Below, piece by piece: positions 42,804-42,817 of a DNA stretch of 42,817 bases (its first letter is position 1; every line of letters begins with the position of its first letter). The stretch lies in contig JAIOJV010000078.1 of assembly GCA_019911805.1 (NCBI GenBank), positions 1 through 42,817 on the forward strand. Reading direction: 5' to 3'. A program made the position numbers and the translations under genes. The notes below the pieces were generated by a model. It made no database searches. It worked only from the letters and a program-made list of their open reading frames with translations, and had not been told where the DNA came from. The stretch is from Gammaproteobacteria bacterium. GTDB lineage: Bacteria; Pseudomonadota; Gammaproteobacteria; Thiohalobacterales; Thiohalobacteraceae.

Positions 42804-42817
42804 ATTCGGGATTCGGG
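42804..42817 (+). repeat. Family E tandem repeat at window end, copy E3
   Basis: Two GGATTCG units visible and likely continuing past the window. Preceded by GGGGGCTGG, as in E1. Confidence 0.7.

Overview
The window is a gene-dense, GC-rich stretch of a gammaproteobacterial chromosome. The gene families and two conserved gene orders suggest a Chromatiales-like lineage, but that placement is inference. The first order is lptD-surA-rsmA followed later by apaG-apaH, the E. coli outer-membrane/rRNA-methylase cluster without pdxA. The second is fau(ygfA)-ssrS-zapA | ygfB-pepP-ubiH-ubiI-gcvT-gcvH-gcvP, as in E. coli, except that gcvP is split into gcvPA and gcvPB. No phage, integrase, CRISPR array, rRNA or tRNA gene was seen.

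Layout. 1-4.4 kb: partial lptD, surA, rsmA (outer-membrane assembly, 16S rRNA dimethylation). 4.5-9.3 kb: a universal stress protein, two small unknown genes, then tal, pgl and glk (glucose and pentose phosphate metabolism). 9.4-13.7 kb: apaG, apaH, folA, thyA, lgt. 13.9-18.5 kb: rlmI and a membrane-sugar module (family 39 glycosyltransferase, VTT membrane protein, family 2 glycosyltransferase). 18.6-21.6 kb: a DUF255 thioredoxin-fold protein, mscL and a small lipoprotein. 21.9-25.8 kb: a divergent sigma-70 factor, a divergently transcribed CI-like regulator and an LTA-synthase-type sulfatase. 26.0-33.4 kb: an adenosine-kinase-like PfkB protein, then a minus-strand block dgkA, gcvPB, tpx, gcvPA, gcvH, gcvT led by a tandem glycine riboswitch. 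33.4-38.2 kb: ubiI, ubiH, pepP, ygfB. 38.4-42.8 kb: a TIGR02449-like coiled-coil gene, zapA, 6S RNA, fau, an EVE-domain protein, a lysine-rich histone H1-like protein and ilvA.

The most unusual property lies between the genes. Most spacers longer than about 80 bp carry a long imperfect palindrome, or a half of one, from at least eight families whose arms are built from short tandem units (labelled A-H here). Some are nested: family A sits in the loop of family C, and a 225-bp MITE-like element with 18-bp terminal inverted repeats and a 9-bp target duplication sits in the loop of a family B palindrome. In two copies, family-specific substitutions occur in both arms. One repeat has become part of the ubiI coding region, and another forms the leader of glk.

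Other points of interest are the glycine riboswitch, whose gcvT ribosome-binding site copies a strand of the aptamer; a near-consensus promoter that should make the TIGR02449-zapA transcript leaderless; a sigma factor with a conserved region 4.2 but changed -10 recognition residues; and a possible glycan-lipid synthesis, flipping and transfer module.
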